NCBI GenBank assembly: GCA_011634665.1
Contig: WAEK01000012.1
Span: 372,001-436,000, forward strand
Direction of reading: 5' to 3'
DNA: 64,000 bases
Origin: Mortierella sp. BCC40632
Taxonomy: Eukaryota > Mortierellomycota > Mortierellomycetes > Mortierellales > Mortierellaceae
Shown here: piece by piece, positions 27,652-37,674 of the stretch
Numbering within the stretch: position 1 is the first letter of the stretch
Layout of the letters: the number at the start of each line of letters is the position of its first letter
Notes under the pieces: model-generated
The model's database searches: none
Seen by the model: the letters and a program-made list of their open reading frames with translations, nothing else
Told to the model about the DNA's origin: nothing
Made by a program: the position numbers and the translations under genes

Positions 27652-29916
27652 TCAAATGCGACCTTCTCCTTCGCCTGGGACATACTCCGCATAAAAGTTG
27701 GATAGTCTCTTTGCGCTTTCTTCTGGGTCTCCATCATACTGACCGGCGAATGCAGTTTCTCTGAAAAGCTTTGGGTGAAGAGCATTTTGCCTAGCTCCTG
27801 CGATGATCTTGAGCTGCCTGATCTGATCGGCTTGAATTTGAAGTCTCCGTTTAGTTATGTCATTGTCCTCCCCTTCCTCCAAGGATTGCGATGCTTCTAT
27901 TTCAGCAATCCTTTTGGCGAGTACTTGGTGTGTTTCCTTCAGCATACTTAAGTCAAGGTTTAGTCGCCTGATCGTTTCGCGGTGTTTGGTTCGACTCTTG
28001 GTGTAGAACTTTACTTGATAGGCTAAAGAAGTCCACTTCGTTCGCTCGATCTTCGCAGTCCAGAATTTGTAGCCCACCCCTCCTTTTTGGACCTCGCACA
28101 AGTCTTTGGGCCCTTCTTGACGAATTTCGTCAATCCTGTACTCCAATCCTTTCACTTCGATCACATTGGAGTCCGGCAAGGTCTTAAATAGGTCTAAAAT
28201 AGACCAACCTTGACTAATTCCTCTTTCAGTAAGAAACTCAAGGTCATCAGTATCAAGGTGGCTAATCTTTTCTTCCAAATCACGAATTTCCTGTTGATAT
28301 CTGTCGGCAATGAGTGTGAAAGTTGCAATTTCTTTTGCCCTTTCAGCACCCCTCTCCGCACCCTTAGTTTTGTTGGCGTCAATATCACTCTGGAGAGCAG
28401 ATAGTCTTCTCCAAACATCCTCAAGACGCAACTTGCTGATCTCAATCACACGGGTATCCACCATTTGCATCTGTCTTGTTTTGACTAGTTGCATTCGGCT
28501 CGCTGGGACAGGGATATTCAACCGAACTTGCGAAAGGATGTCACGGATCGTGTTCTGCCTTAGGTAAATACAGACTGGTCGGTCCTCTTGAAGTTTCGAG
28601 TCAAGGATAAAGTGAGGTATCTCCCGGCCCATTATTCTATCCAGTATTCCTTTCCTCGCCTCGATGCTTTGCCTATTATCTGGATGCAACTCCGTCGGGT
28701 CTAGCTTTGTGTGGACAAAAGTAAAGATACCCCTCATGTCTGAGAAGATCTTACGATAGTCCTCCAATGCAGCTTGAAGACCTGGCGATAAAAACCCTCC
28801 AAGTGAGACCGTTACGATAACTAGATGGATCTCGTTTGCGCCAGAGACAACTTCGAGCACATTAGCGATATTTCTCACATCTTGGCCGTCGGTATCCTCG
28901 AGTCCAGGAGTGTCAAAGATACGGAATCGGCTTTTTGTCTGCAGAGTTGGGGGGCTTTGACGTACTTCCAGGTCGTCATAGTGATTAAGCCGTTGTCTGT
29001 ACTTTCGATAGTTTTTCTCTCCAAGGATCGTAGATACGTCGACTCTGGCCTCCTTTGGCTTTTCTTGATCCAAGGAAAGAAATTCTTCAAGCTTTTCAGT
29101 TATACCCATCGCCTTACTGGATGGGTTTTTGTCGATCAACTCAAACTCAGGGAAGTGAGAGACATACTCGACCACTCGGACCTCTTTTGTGTACGACAAG
29201 TTACCATCCCCAATGTATTTGCGTTCGATCTCGCTTCCAGGGGAAAAGTGCTGGCCAATGGCAGCAACCAGTGTAGACTTCCCGGATTGTGAAGGACCAA
29301 TGAGGAGGATGTTGTAGGTATTTTCTTCTTCTTGACTCCTAATCTGGCCCTCGTTTGCTTGGGTCCCATGGTGGCTGTAAATGATGGAATAATCGTTCGT
29401 ACGCTTGTGATTAATATTCAACAACCCTTCAAAATACGGGTGGACCGGTGACAAAAAAAAAAAAAAAAAAAAGAAGAACTTCGGAAAATGGGTTGGACAG
29501 ATATGAATGTACCTATTGGGATTGTTGATAGTGCCTTTTGTATTTTGAATGTCCTTTTGAGCTGGTTCGAGAGAGCCGCTTTTGCTAGTAGCTTGCTTGC
29601 TATCCGATTGTGCCGAGTGAGTGCTAAGTCAACCAAACGCCCAACATCAGGGATAGGGTCACGATCAGCGGTCTTCAAACACTTTGGTTTCACTCCTTGC
29701 TCTAGTTGACTTGAAGAAACTCTGTGGTTGGTAAAAGAGCTCATACGACGCATAATAATCATACTTTGATCCTCCCTCTCCTGTTATTTTCTTGCTTTGT
29801 GGAGTGCCTTTTGTCCTACAGCGCGAATAAGTCAGTTAGTTATTTTATTTTATTTTGTTTTCAGATAACGGAGGAGCAGACGGTGCAAGCACAAGAAGAA
29901 CAGTGTCGACTTACAT
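27652..29916 (-). CDS. AIG1-like P-loop GTPase, copy A
   Basis: Proposed exons: 29916-29915 (AT of the start codon), 29816-29766, 29374-27652; 591 residues. P-loop GPSQSGKST at 44-52, G3 DTPGLEDTDG, G4-like HTKLD, then a long charged C-terminal half with coiled-coil segments and a final DGDPEESAK...FYAEYVPGEGE tail. This G1/DTPG/TKxD set resembles AIG1/GIMAP-type TRAFAC GTPases, which oligomerise on membranes; function in fungi is unknown. No in-frame ATG exists in exon 3 before the P-loop, so an upstream exon is needed. The AT|G model shared with copies B-D supplies it. Copy A's second intron is about 390 nt against 107-111 in B-D and contains a 300-base extra segment. It is the most diverged of the copies (for example TKLD rather than TKAD). 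Confidence 0.75.
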
Positions 29917-29967
29917 GATATTCGAAGGTGATGGTCAAAGGGAAAGGAAAAGAGAAGGCAATGCCTG

Positions 29968-29978
29968 CCTTAAATATA
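29968..29978 (-). promoter_or_regulatory. TATA-like core promoter of GTPase copy A
   Basis: On the minus strand TATATTTAAGG, about 50 bases before the split ATG. The TTTAAGG core recurs at the same place in B, C and the relic. Confidence 0.5.
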
Positions 29979-30432
29979 CAGGGATTATTCTGAGGCTTTG
30001 TGACTCAGAGAGAAGCCCGGGCAAAGGTAAAAGCGATTGTGAACGAGGAGGACAGGAAGAGTAGGGGCGAAGGGTGTTCACATGAGACGGGGCGAAGCAA
30101 CAACCCAAGCTTTGACGCAGTGAAAAAGATGGAAATCATGCAATTCGACTCATGCAACTCGACTCTTACAGCTCAAATATTGCAGGCATTGCCTTTTCTT
30201 AGTTTCTTTTTAGAATTCCAAGCTTGTACACCTGTTAAAGGACATGGCATCAACCGGTCAATTCAGGTTGCGGCAGCTCGTTCAAAGTTTTTAATGACAA
30301 AAATTAAAGCGAGGAACCAGATAAAGGTCGTCTCGTAGACTCTGCAATTAGATCACTTCAGTTTGTTGAGCTGGATGAGAGTGGCCTTCAAGCCTTATAG
30401 AACATGAGGTCTTATTTTAGTCAGATGGAGAT

Positions 30433-30630
30433 TTAATCAACCCAACTTTTTTGTAGGGTAGTGTAGATATTTGGGGAGGAGTCTCCAGCCTGGCGCATGT
30501 CCTGAACTCGAGGAACTTCAAAAAACTTGCCTCTTCTGTTAATACTCTTGCCTTTGGCTGGGATGTGGGCAGCCAGGTAGTTATATAGATCATAGAAGGC
30601 CACTCGGACCGAGCTGTATTCAGTGCTTAC
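30433..30630 (-). pseudogene. Orphan exon-like segment of an unknown gene
   Basis: On the minus strand, a good acceptor (TTTCCTCAG) is followed by a 65-codon open frame with protein-like composition (EYSSVRVAFYDLYNYLAAHI and a basic middle part) ending in TAA. No upstream exon or ATG that joins it could be found, and no other GTPase unit contains it. It may be the remnant of another gene caught in the array or a chance open frame. Confidence 0.25.
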
Positions 30631-30943
30631 CTGAGGAAATAGATTGGAAGTAATAAGCAATGGCGATGGAAAGGGGTCATGACAAGAAGAGCAGAGGATG
30701 GTTGGGAATGACGAGTGTGGGACAAAGTCGAAGGATGCTGTTCCGTAGAGTACAGCACGTGGTACGCTCTCTGCCTTTTCCTACATTGACACCTTGCGTT
30801 CTTTTTATTGACCTATTCATAAGAGCTATGGCATCGGCGGCTTCACATGGTCAAGGGTAGCCATCCAGAGTAATTCACTCATCGAACACGACGGATAGCA
30901 AGGGCATGGGCTGATGGAAACAACTTCAGCTGAGAATTTCTTC

Positions 30944-32880
30944 TTATTCGACTGGGACGTATTCGGCATAAAAGGCAGCTACCTTCTCCGCACTTTCGAT
31001 AGGATCCCCTTCATATACACCAGACTCTGCAACTGCTTTGAAGAGATTTGGGTGAAGCGTGTCTCGCCCGGCATGTGCAATGACCTGGAGATACTTGACC
31101 TGGTCGGCCTGATACTGCAGTCTCTGTTGATTTGTTTCGGCATTCTCCACCTCCTCCAGGCATTGCGCCTCAAGCGTGGCGACGCTGCTGGTAAACACTT
31201 GATGCTTTTCCTTCGCTCTGTCCAAGTCTTGTTTTAAGTGATTGATTTTTTCTTGGTACCTTGTCCGCCTCTTGGCGTAAAATCTTACGCGATAGGGTTC
31301 AGGAGTAACGAAATTTCGCCTGACATTGGCAGCCCAAAAGTTATGACCCACACCTCCTTCTAGAACATCTCGCCTGAACCCATCACAGTCCTCACTAATA
31401 TGATCAATCGCGCACTCCAACCCTGTTACTCGAATATGACAGGACCCCAGTGCAGAGGACCACAGCCTATTGAGTCGTATTCTACATCCATCTCTTTCAG
31501 TAAGAAATTCGAGGTGGTCGGTATCAAATTGGCTGATCTCTGCTTCGATCTCATGAACTTTGGCTTGACATTGGCTAGCAATGAGACTGGCCTGAGCGAC
31601 ACTCTTGGTTTTTTCGGCAATCTCGGCCTTTTTTGCATCAATCCTGGCCTGAAGATTAGACGCTCTGCTCTCAACATCCTTGAGATGTGATCTACTAGCC
31701 TCAACCACAAGAGTATCCACTGCTCGCATCTGTTTTGTTTTGACCAGCTGCATTCGATCCACTGGAACAGGAACGTTCACTCGAAGCTGCACAAGGATGT
31801 CACTGATAGTGCTCTGTCTCAGATAGACACGGACTGGTCGATCTTCCTCAAGGTCCAGGTCGGTGACAAAGTGGGGAACCTCTCGACCCATGATCTTATC
31901 CAATACTCCTTTCCTTGTGGCAAAAGAAGTGGCAAATCTCTTGTTCTCTAGATTCATCTCCATGAAGTCAGCTTTTGTATGGACAAAAGCAAGGAGACCC
32001 CTCATGTCTGAAAAGATGGCATTATAGTCCTCTAGGGCAGCCTGAAGCTCCAATGTTATAGGAAGAGTGAGTGAGACTACTACTAGAACAAGATGGATCT
32101 TGTCTGCACAGGAGACAGCTTCGATGACTTTGGAAATGTTCTTAATGTCGTGGCCATCAGTGTCATTGAGCCCTGGAGTGTCAATGATACGGAATCGGCT
32201 TTTCGTCTGGGAGACTGGAGTAACATGGCGGACCTCCCAATCACCATCCTGGTTGAGCTTCTTAATATATTTTTGGCGGTTTCTCTCGCCAAGGATTAAG
32301 GATACATCAATCTTGGTCTCCTTTGGGACTTGATCTGGAATGTCAGGAGATGCATCTGGGGATCCCTGACTTGAAGGATTGTGTGTATCGATCAACTCGA
32401 ACTCGGGAAAGTGGGACACATATTCGACCACTCGGACTTCTTCGGTGCACGACAGGTTACCATCCCCAATATGTCGGTAGTCAACCTCGCTTCCAGGGAA
32501 AAAGTGTTGACCAATGGCAGCAGCAAGAGTAGACTTTCCAGACTGTGAAGGACCAATAAGGAGGATGTTGTAGGTTTCTTCTTCATTCATATTTAAGCGG
32601 TCCTCGTGGTGGCTATGAATGGTGTCGTCGTTAGTTTGCTAATGATTAGTCTTCATGACTCTACATAAGATAGGCACTATGAGGGAGACTCAGCAATGAT
32701 CAAAAGAGCTCAACATACCTAGAGTCATCCCTGGTGGTTCTTTTCTCTCCAATACTTTCCTCGTTCGATGGAGCGTCTTTTGTCCTAGAGTGCAAAGAAG
32801 AGGACAAACTATTTCAGCGAACCGAGGAACAAATGATGCTTATCCAAGAGGAATGTTGTCTGATGGCATTAAACTTACAT
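30944..32880 (-). CDS. AIG1-like P-loop GTPase, copy B
   Basis: Exons: 32880-32879 (AT), 32784-32719, 32612-30944; 578 residues. P-loop GPSQSGKST at about 43-51, G3 DTPGLNDTDG, G4-like HTKAD. These are followed by a VPVPVDRMQLVKTKQM linker, coiled-coil helices (KAEIAEKTKSVAQASLIASQ) and a conserved tail (EGDPIESAEKVAAFYAEYVP). Exon 2 encodes TKDAPSNEES, conserved in copies C and D, which supports the split start. An in-frame ATG in exon 3 (32590) is a fallback start that would remove only the N-terminal tail. Predicted cytosolic; likely binds and hydrolyses GTP and may self-assemble, by analogy with AIG1 proteins. Confidence 0.8.
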
Positions 32881-32958
32881 GGTCTTTCACAGTGTGGTAG
32901 TGATGGTAGTGGTGGTGGTGGTAGTGGCCAAGATGAGGAGGGGAGAAGGAAAATCCAA

Positions 32959-32968
32959 CCTTAAATAT
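32959..32968 (-). promoter_or_regulatory. TATA-like core promoter of GTPase copy B
   Basis: ATATTTAAGG on the minus strand, about 80 bases before the split ATG; conserved in position with copies A and C. Confidence 0.5.
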
Positions 32969-33010
32969 CTGGGTGCAATTCTGTGGTTTTGTGACTCAAA
33001 GGAAGATTTG

Positions 33011-33084
33011 AGCGAAGGCGAAGGCAAGGGCGAGGGGAGGGCGAAGCAAGAGTGAGGGCGAGAGAATGCGAGAGAATGCGAGTA
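33011..33084 (-). repeat. Purine-rich promoter block, copy B
   Basis: Irregular GCGAAGGCAAGGGCGAGG repeats on the + strand (pyrimidine-rich in gene sense) just upstream of the core promoter. The same block precedes the relic, C, D and E. Confidence 0.7.
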
Positions 33085-33311
33085 AGGGAAGATCGGTTTA
33101 GTTTGGGCGAAGTACTGGTCAAGGCTCGAGGGTAATAAGGATGCAAATTCCGTTTTCCAGTAAGAGTCTGAAGGGTATCGCCTTTTCCTGGTGCATGTTT
33201 TCAAAGGGACATCTCGTCAGCTTGTCAGGTTGGTTAGTGCAGTTTTTAAAAGTGCGCTCAAATTTTTAAATAGTGATCAGTAAGTGTAGTAAGTGTATCC
33301 GAGGATCCTTA

Positions 33312-33740
33312 GTCAGAAGCGTCTGTATCGATAAACTCGAGCTCGGGGAAGTGGGATACTCACTTGACCTCTCGGGCCTCTTCAGTGCACGAAAAGCTGG
33401 CATCCCTAATATTAGTACTCGATATCGCTTCCAGGGGAAAAATTATTGATCGATGGCAGCAACAAGTGTAGACTTTCCCGACTGTGAAGGACCATTAAGG
33501 AGGATGTTGTAGATTTCTTCTTCTTGGACCTTAGTCTGGTTCATATTTACGCGACCCTCAAGGTAACTGTGAATTACAGAATGACCGTTTGTTTTCTCAT
33601 GATTAGTCTTCATGACCACATGCAAAATAGATACTTGGAGTGATACTTAGCTGCAGTCAAAGAACCCAACTGACCTAGAGCCGTCCTTCACGATCATTCT
33701 TTCTCCGGTACTTTCCTTGTTCGATAGAACGTCTTCTGTC
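33312..33740 (-). pseudogene. Truncated relic of an AIG1-like GTPase unit
   Basis: On the minus strand the homologue of exon 2 (33740 downwards) and the start of exon 3 (33566) are recognisable. The P-loop survives (GPSQSGKST, with Asn for Ile before it). The frame stops right after AAIDQ, further stops and frame changes follow, and homology ends near the position of residue 110. About 1.4 kb of coding sequence present in the other units is missing. The array continues directly with the unit-boundary sequence of copy B. The relic keeps its purine block (33912-33970) and a weakened core promoter (33877-33886), and its split-ATG donor is lost. Confidence 0.8.
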
Positions 33741-33911
33741 CTACAGTGCAAAGAAGATGGCAGACTGTTTCAGCAAACCATGGAACAAATGAGGCTTAAC
33801 TAGGAGGAATGTTATCTGATGGTATCCGTGGTAGTGGTGGTTGTAGTGACTTGAGAGGGGGAGAGGAAACTGACAACCTTAAACAGATGGGTGCGATTCT
33901 GTGATTTTGAA

Positions 33912-33970
33912 CAAAGGCGAAGGCAGGGGCGAGGAAGGGAGGGGGCAAGAGTGAGGGTGAGGGCAAGTGT
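33912..33970 (-). repeat. Purine-rich promoter block of the relic
   Basis: Same GGCGAAGGCAGGGGCGAGG-type sequence as in the intact units, although the gene behind it is dead. Confidence 0.65.
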
Positions 33971-34857
33971 ATGAACGAGAGGATACGAGACAAAAATGAC
34001 CATCTAGGCCAGGGTGAAGCGGCGATCAACGCTCGAGGATAATATAAAGGATGGAAAAACACATAGTGATACAGCAAGAGTCTGATAGGCATTAGCTTTC
34101 CTGGTGCATGCTTTCTAAAGGGTATGCTATTGAATTGTCAGGTTGGTTTGTGTAGAATTGTTCGCTCAACGAATAGCGATCGATATTAGCATTTGTGATC
34201 CTGGCCATGAGGGACTTCCTTTTGAATAACTAAACGTGAGCTGCCAATTACGGTACAAATGGAGATTCTGAAAGACCATTCATGTCTTCAAGCTTCTTCT
34301 CTAAGTGTATCGAAGCGTTCTCTGAATCTCATGCGGCACGAGCCATCCAACCTCGGATTGGAGTCTCTATTACGATAAGTCGTTACTCTTCCTTTCATCC
34401 CGGCGAGTGTGGTAGCCCCTCCCTTTAAACGCTTGCCTTGGACTTTCTAGCTACTTCACTTCTCGCGAACCATCTCAATCGTCAAGTTTCTCGTGTGGTA
34501 TAGAGGTCCTCAGACATCGATCAGTCCCCTGGAGGTTCAGAATAGCCTATCTTCCGATACGCCTCTAATCCGCTAATCCCTAATCTCTTCTTTAGTTGAC
34601 TTGCACAAGTCGTTTAATCGAGACTCTGCATGAGATTTGAGAAGGACAGAAGTGCTGGAAGGAGAAAGCGATTACTTTTATTTAGTTTAGTGACTGAGTG
34701 GATGGCAAAAAGAGAGGGTGAGGGCGAGGATTATCTGACACTGTTGGGAGAGAGAAGCGATACTCGTATAGACAGGGTTTTTAATATGTCACTTTTGTTT
34801 GCTGCGGAGTTGGCATTCTCATACTCGACTGGAGGTTGCAAAAATATCGAGGCAGTC

Positions 34858-36743
34858 TCATATCAGACTTTCTTCCCTTTGGGCTGAGATATGCTTTGCG
34901 TAAAAGTCAGCTATTTTCTTCGCACTTTCAATTGGATCTCCTTCATACACACCGGCCTCAGCAACCGCTTTGAAGAGATTCGGACGAAGCGTATTCCGTC
35001 GGGCTTGCGCAGTGATATTGAGATACTTGATATGGTCGGCCTGAATCTGTCGTCTTAGTTTGGTTGTTTCAGCATCCTCCGTTTCTGAGCATAATGCTTC
35101 AAATCCGGCAACACTGGTGGTAAGCACTTGAAAATTCCCTTTCTTCACATCTAATTCTAGTTTTAACTCGGCGATCTTTTCATGGTACATGGCCCGTCTC
35201 TTGGCGTAAACTTTTGCGTGATAGTATCCAAGAGTCCAGGAATTTCGCTCGATTATTGCTACCCAGAAATCATGACCTACCCCTCCTTCTACAAGTTTGA
35301 ACTTGTAACCATAACAACTTTGGCTAATATTATCAATCTTGCACTTCAGTCTTACTTGAAACTCATGATAGGGATGACGCATGAACCACCCATACACTGT
35401 TTTTTCATCAAGGACTACATGGTCATCGGTATCAAGGCGACCGATCTCTTCTTCTATCTCATGAATATTAATTTGGCATTGGTTGGCAATGAGCTTGAGC
35501 TTGACGGCATTCTTGTAATTTTCGACATTACCAACTTGGATGGCAGTCATCTTGGTTTGAAGGTCAGCCTTTCTCCTCATTGCTTCCTCGAGATGGTACC
35601 TGCAGGTCTCGATCACAAGAGTATCCACGTCTCGCATTTGTTTTGTCTTGATTAGATGCATTCGATCCACTGAGACAGGAGTGTTCAGTTGAACTTGCGA
35701 AAGTATGTCATGGACCGTACTCTGTCTCAGATAAACACAGGCAGGTCGATCATCCTCAAGATCCAGGTTGGTGACAAAGTGAGGGACCTCTCGACCCATG
35801 ACCATATCCAATACTCCCGTCCTCTTAGAGAAAGAATTGGCAAATCTCTTATTCTCTGGATGCATATCCATGAAGTCAGCTTTTGTGTGGACAAAAGCAA
35901 GGAGACCCCTCATGTCTGAAAAGATGGCATTATAGTCCCCCAGGGCAGCCTGAAGACCTGGTGTTATAGGAAGAGTGAATGAGACTACTACAAGAACAAG
36001 ATGGATCTTGTCTGCACAAGAGACAGCCTCGATGACTTTGGAAATATTCCTAACGTCGTGACCATCAGTATCACTGAGTCCAGGAGTGTCAATGATACGG
36101 AATCGGTTTTTCGTCTGCAAGACTGAAAGAAGATGGCGGACTATCAAGCCAGTGTACTGGCAGAGTGTCCCTCTGTACTGTCGGTAATCTTTCTTGGATA
36201 CATCGACTTTTGGTACCCTTTGGTTCTTTTTGATTTGTATCGATCAACTCAAACTCAGGAAAGTGAGATACGTATTCGACTACTCGAACCTCTTTGGTGC
36301 ATGACAAGAGACCATCGCCAATATACTGGTACTCGATCTCACTTCCAGGGAAAAAATATTGACCAATGGCAGCAACCAGTGCAGACTTTCCGGATTGTGA
36401 AGGACCAATCAGGAGGATGTTGTAGGTTTCTTCTTCTTGGACCTCACCCTGCTGATTCATATTTGTGTGGTCCTCATGGTGGCTATGGATGATGGAATGA
36501 CAGTTCAGTTACTCATGGTCGGTCCTCATGACGCAACACACGATAGATACTGGGAGAGACTCAGCAATAATCATAAGAGCACAGCATACCTAGAGCCTTC
36601 CTTCATGGATTCTTTTTCTCCGGTACTTTCCTTGTTCGATGGAGCGCCTTTTGTCCTATAGGCAAAGACGAGTTGATTCAGCAACTGAAGAACGAATAAT
36701 GCTTAACCAAGATGAACGGTATCTGATGGTAGCCAATTTACAT
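34858..36743 (-). pseudogene. AIG1-like GTPase copy C, frameshifted
   Basis: Exons as in B and D: 36743-36742 (AT), 36655-36590, then 36482-34858. Exon 3 has its P-loop (GPSQSGKSA, with Ala as last residue instead of Thr) in one frame to about 36215. From KVDVSKKDYRQYRG on, the homology continues in another frame to the end at 34858. The shift lies between roughly 36211 and 36225, in a stretch with runs of G and A (AAGGGTACCAAAA in gene sense); the five or six residues around ILGE found in sister copies are also missing there. The C-terminal part keeps DTPGLSDTDG, HTKAD and the EGDPIESAKK tail without further stops. So the lesion is young, or is a sequence error. Confidence 0.75.
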
Positions 36744-36810
36744 GATCTTCACAGTGTAGTGGTAGTGGTGGTAATGGCCAAAGAAAAAGAGAGGAGAAGA
36801 AAAACGCCAA

Positions 36811-36820
36811 CCTTAAATAC
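36811..36820 (-). promoter_or_regulatory. TATA-like core promoter of copy C
   Basis: GTATTTAAGG on the minus strand, about 70 bases before the split ATG. Confidence 0.5.
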
Positions 36821-36860
36821 ATGGTGTGACTCTGTGGTTTTGCTTCTCAGAGAAAGATTT

Positions 36861-36947
36861 GAGTGAGGGCGAAGGCAAGGATGAGGGGAGGGCGGGGTCA
36901 AGAGGCAGGGGTGAGGGCGAGGGAAAGAGTGAGGATGAGAGAGTGCG
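36861..36947 (-). repeat. Purine-rich promoter block, copy C
   Basis: GAGGGCGAAGGCAAGG-type irregular repeat on the + strand, matching blocks in B, D, E and the relic. Confidence 0.7.
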
Positions 36948-37674
36948 AAACAGGAATGACCACTTAGGTCAGGGCGAAGCAGCGATCAAAGCTTTAGGAT
37001 GGAAAGACAAGCAAGCACAGGATTTCAACAATAGTCTGGTGGGCATCGCCTTTTCTTGGTACATGCTTTCAAAGGGACATGGACATACCATCAGCTTGTC
37101 AGGTTGGTTAGTGCAAGTAGCAATGGGTCGCTAAAAAAACGACGCTCAAAAAATAGCGTTTGTGGTCCTAGCCACGAGGTCCTTACTTTTGAATTATGAG
37201 ACATGAGCTACTAGCCGTCTACGGAAATCCCTGAAGATCACTGATGTCTCTGAACTCCTTTTCCAAGCATATCCCCTAAGTGTATAAAAGTGTACTCTGG
37301 AGTTCATGCGGTACTACCCACCCAACCTCGCACTGGAGCCTCCACTACAACAAGGCATTGCCCTTCCTCTTCATTTCAGCGAACGTGGATGGTCCCTCCC
37401 TCCATCCAAACGCCTGTCTTGGACTTGGTAGCTACTTCTCATCTCTCGGACCATCTCAATCACCGTTCTTCGTATGGTAAAAGGCTCTCGACTTTTATTT
37501 AGTTTACTGACAGAGTGAGTGGCAAAAAAGAGAGAGCGAAGGCGAGGATTATCTGACACTGCTGGGAGAGAGAAACGATGCTCACTAGACAGGGTTGCTA
37601 ACATGTCACTTTTGCTTTTTACAGAATCGACATTCTCACACTCAATTGGATACAGCGATAGGATCGAGGCATTC

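Larger units (their letters stand above)
29917..30943. other. Promoter of copy A and 3' flank of copy B
   Basis: Holds the copy A core promoter, a degenerate purine-rich block (30001-30075) and, at 30433-30630, an orphan coding-like segment described separately. Nothing else is recognisable. Confidence 0.4.
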
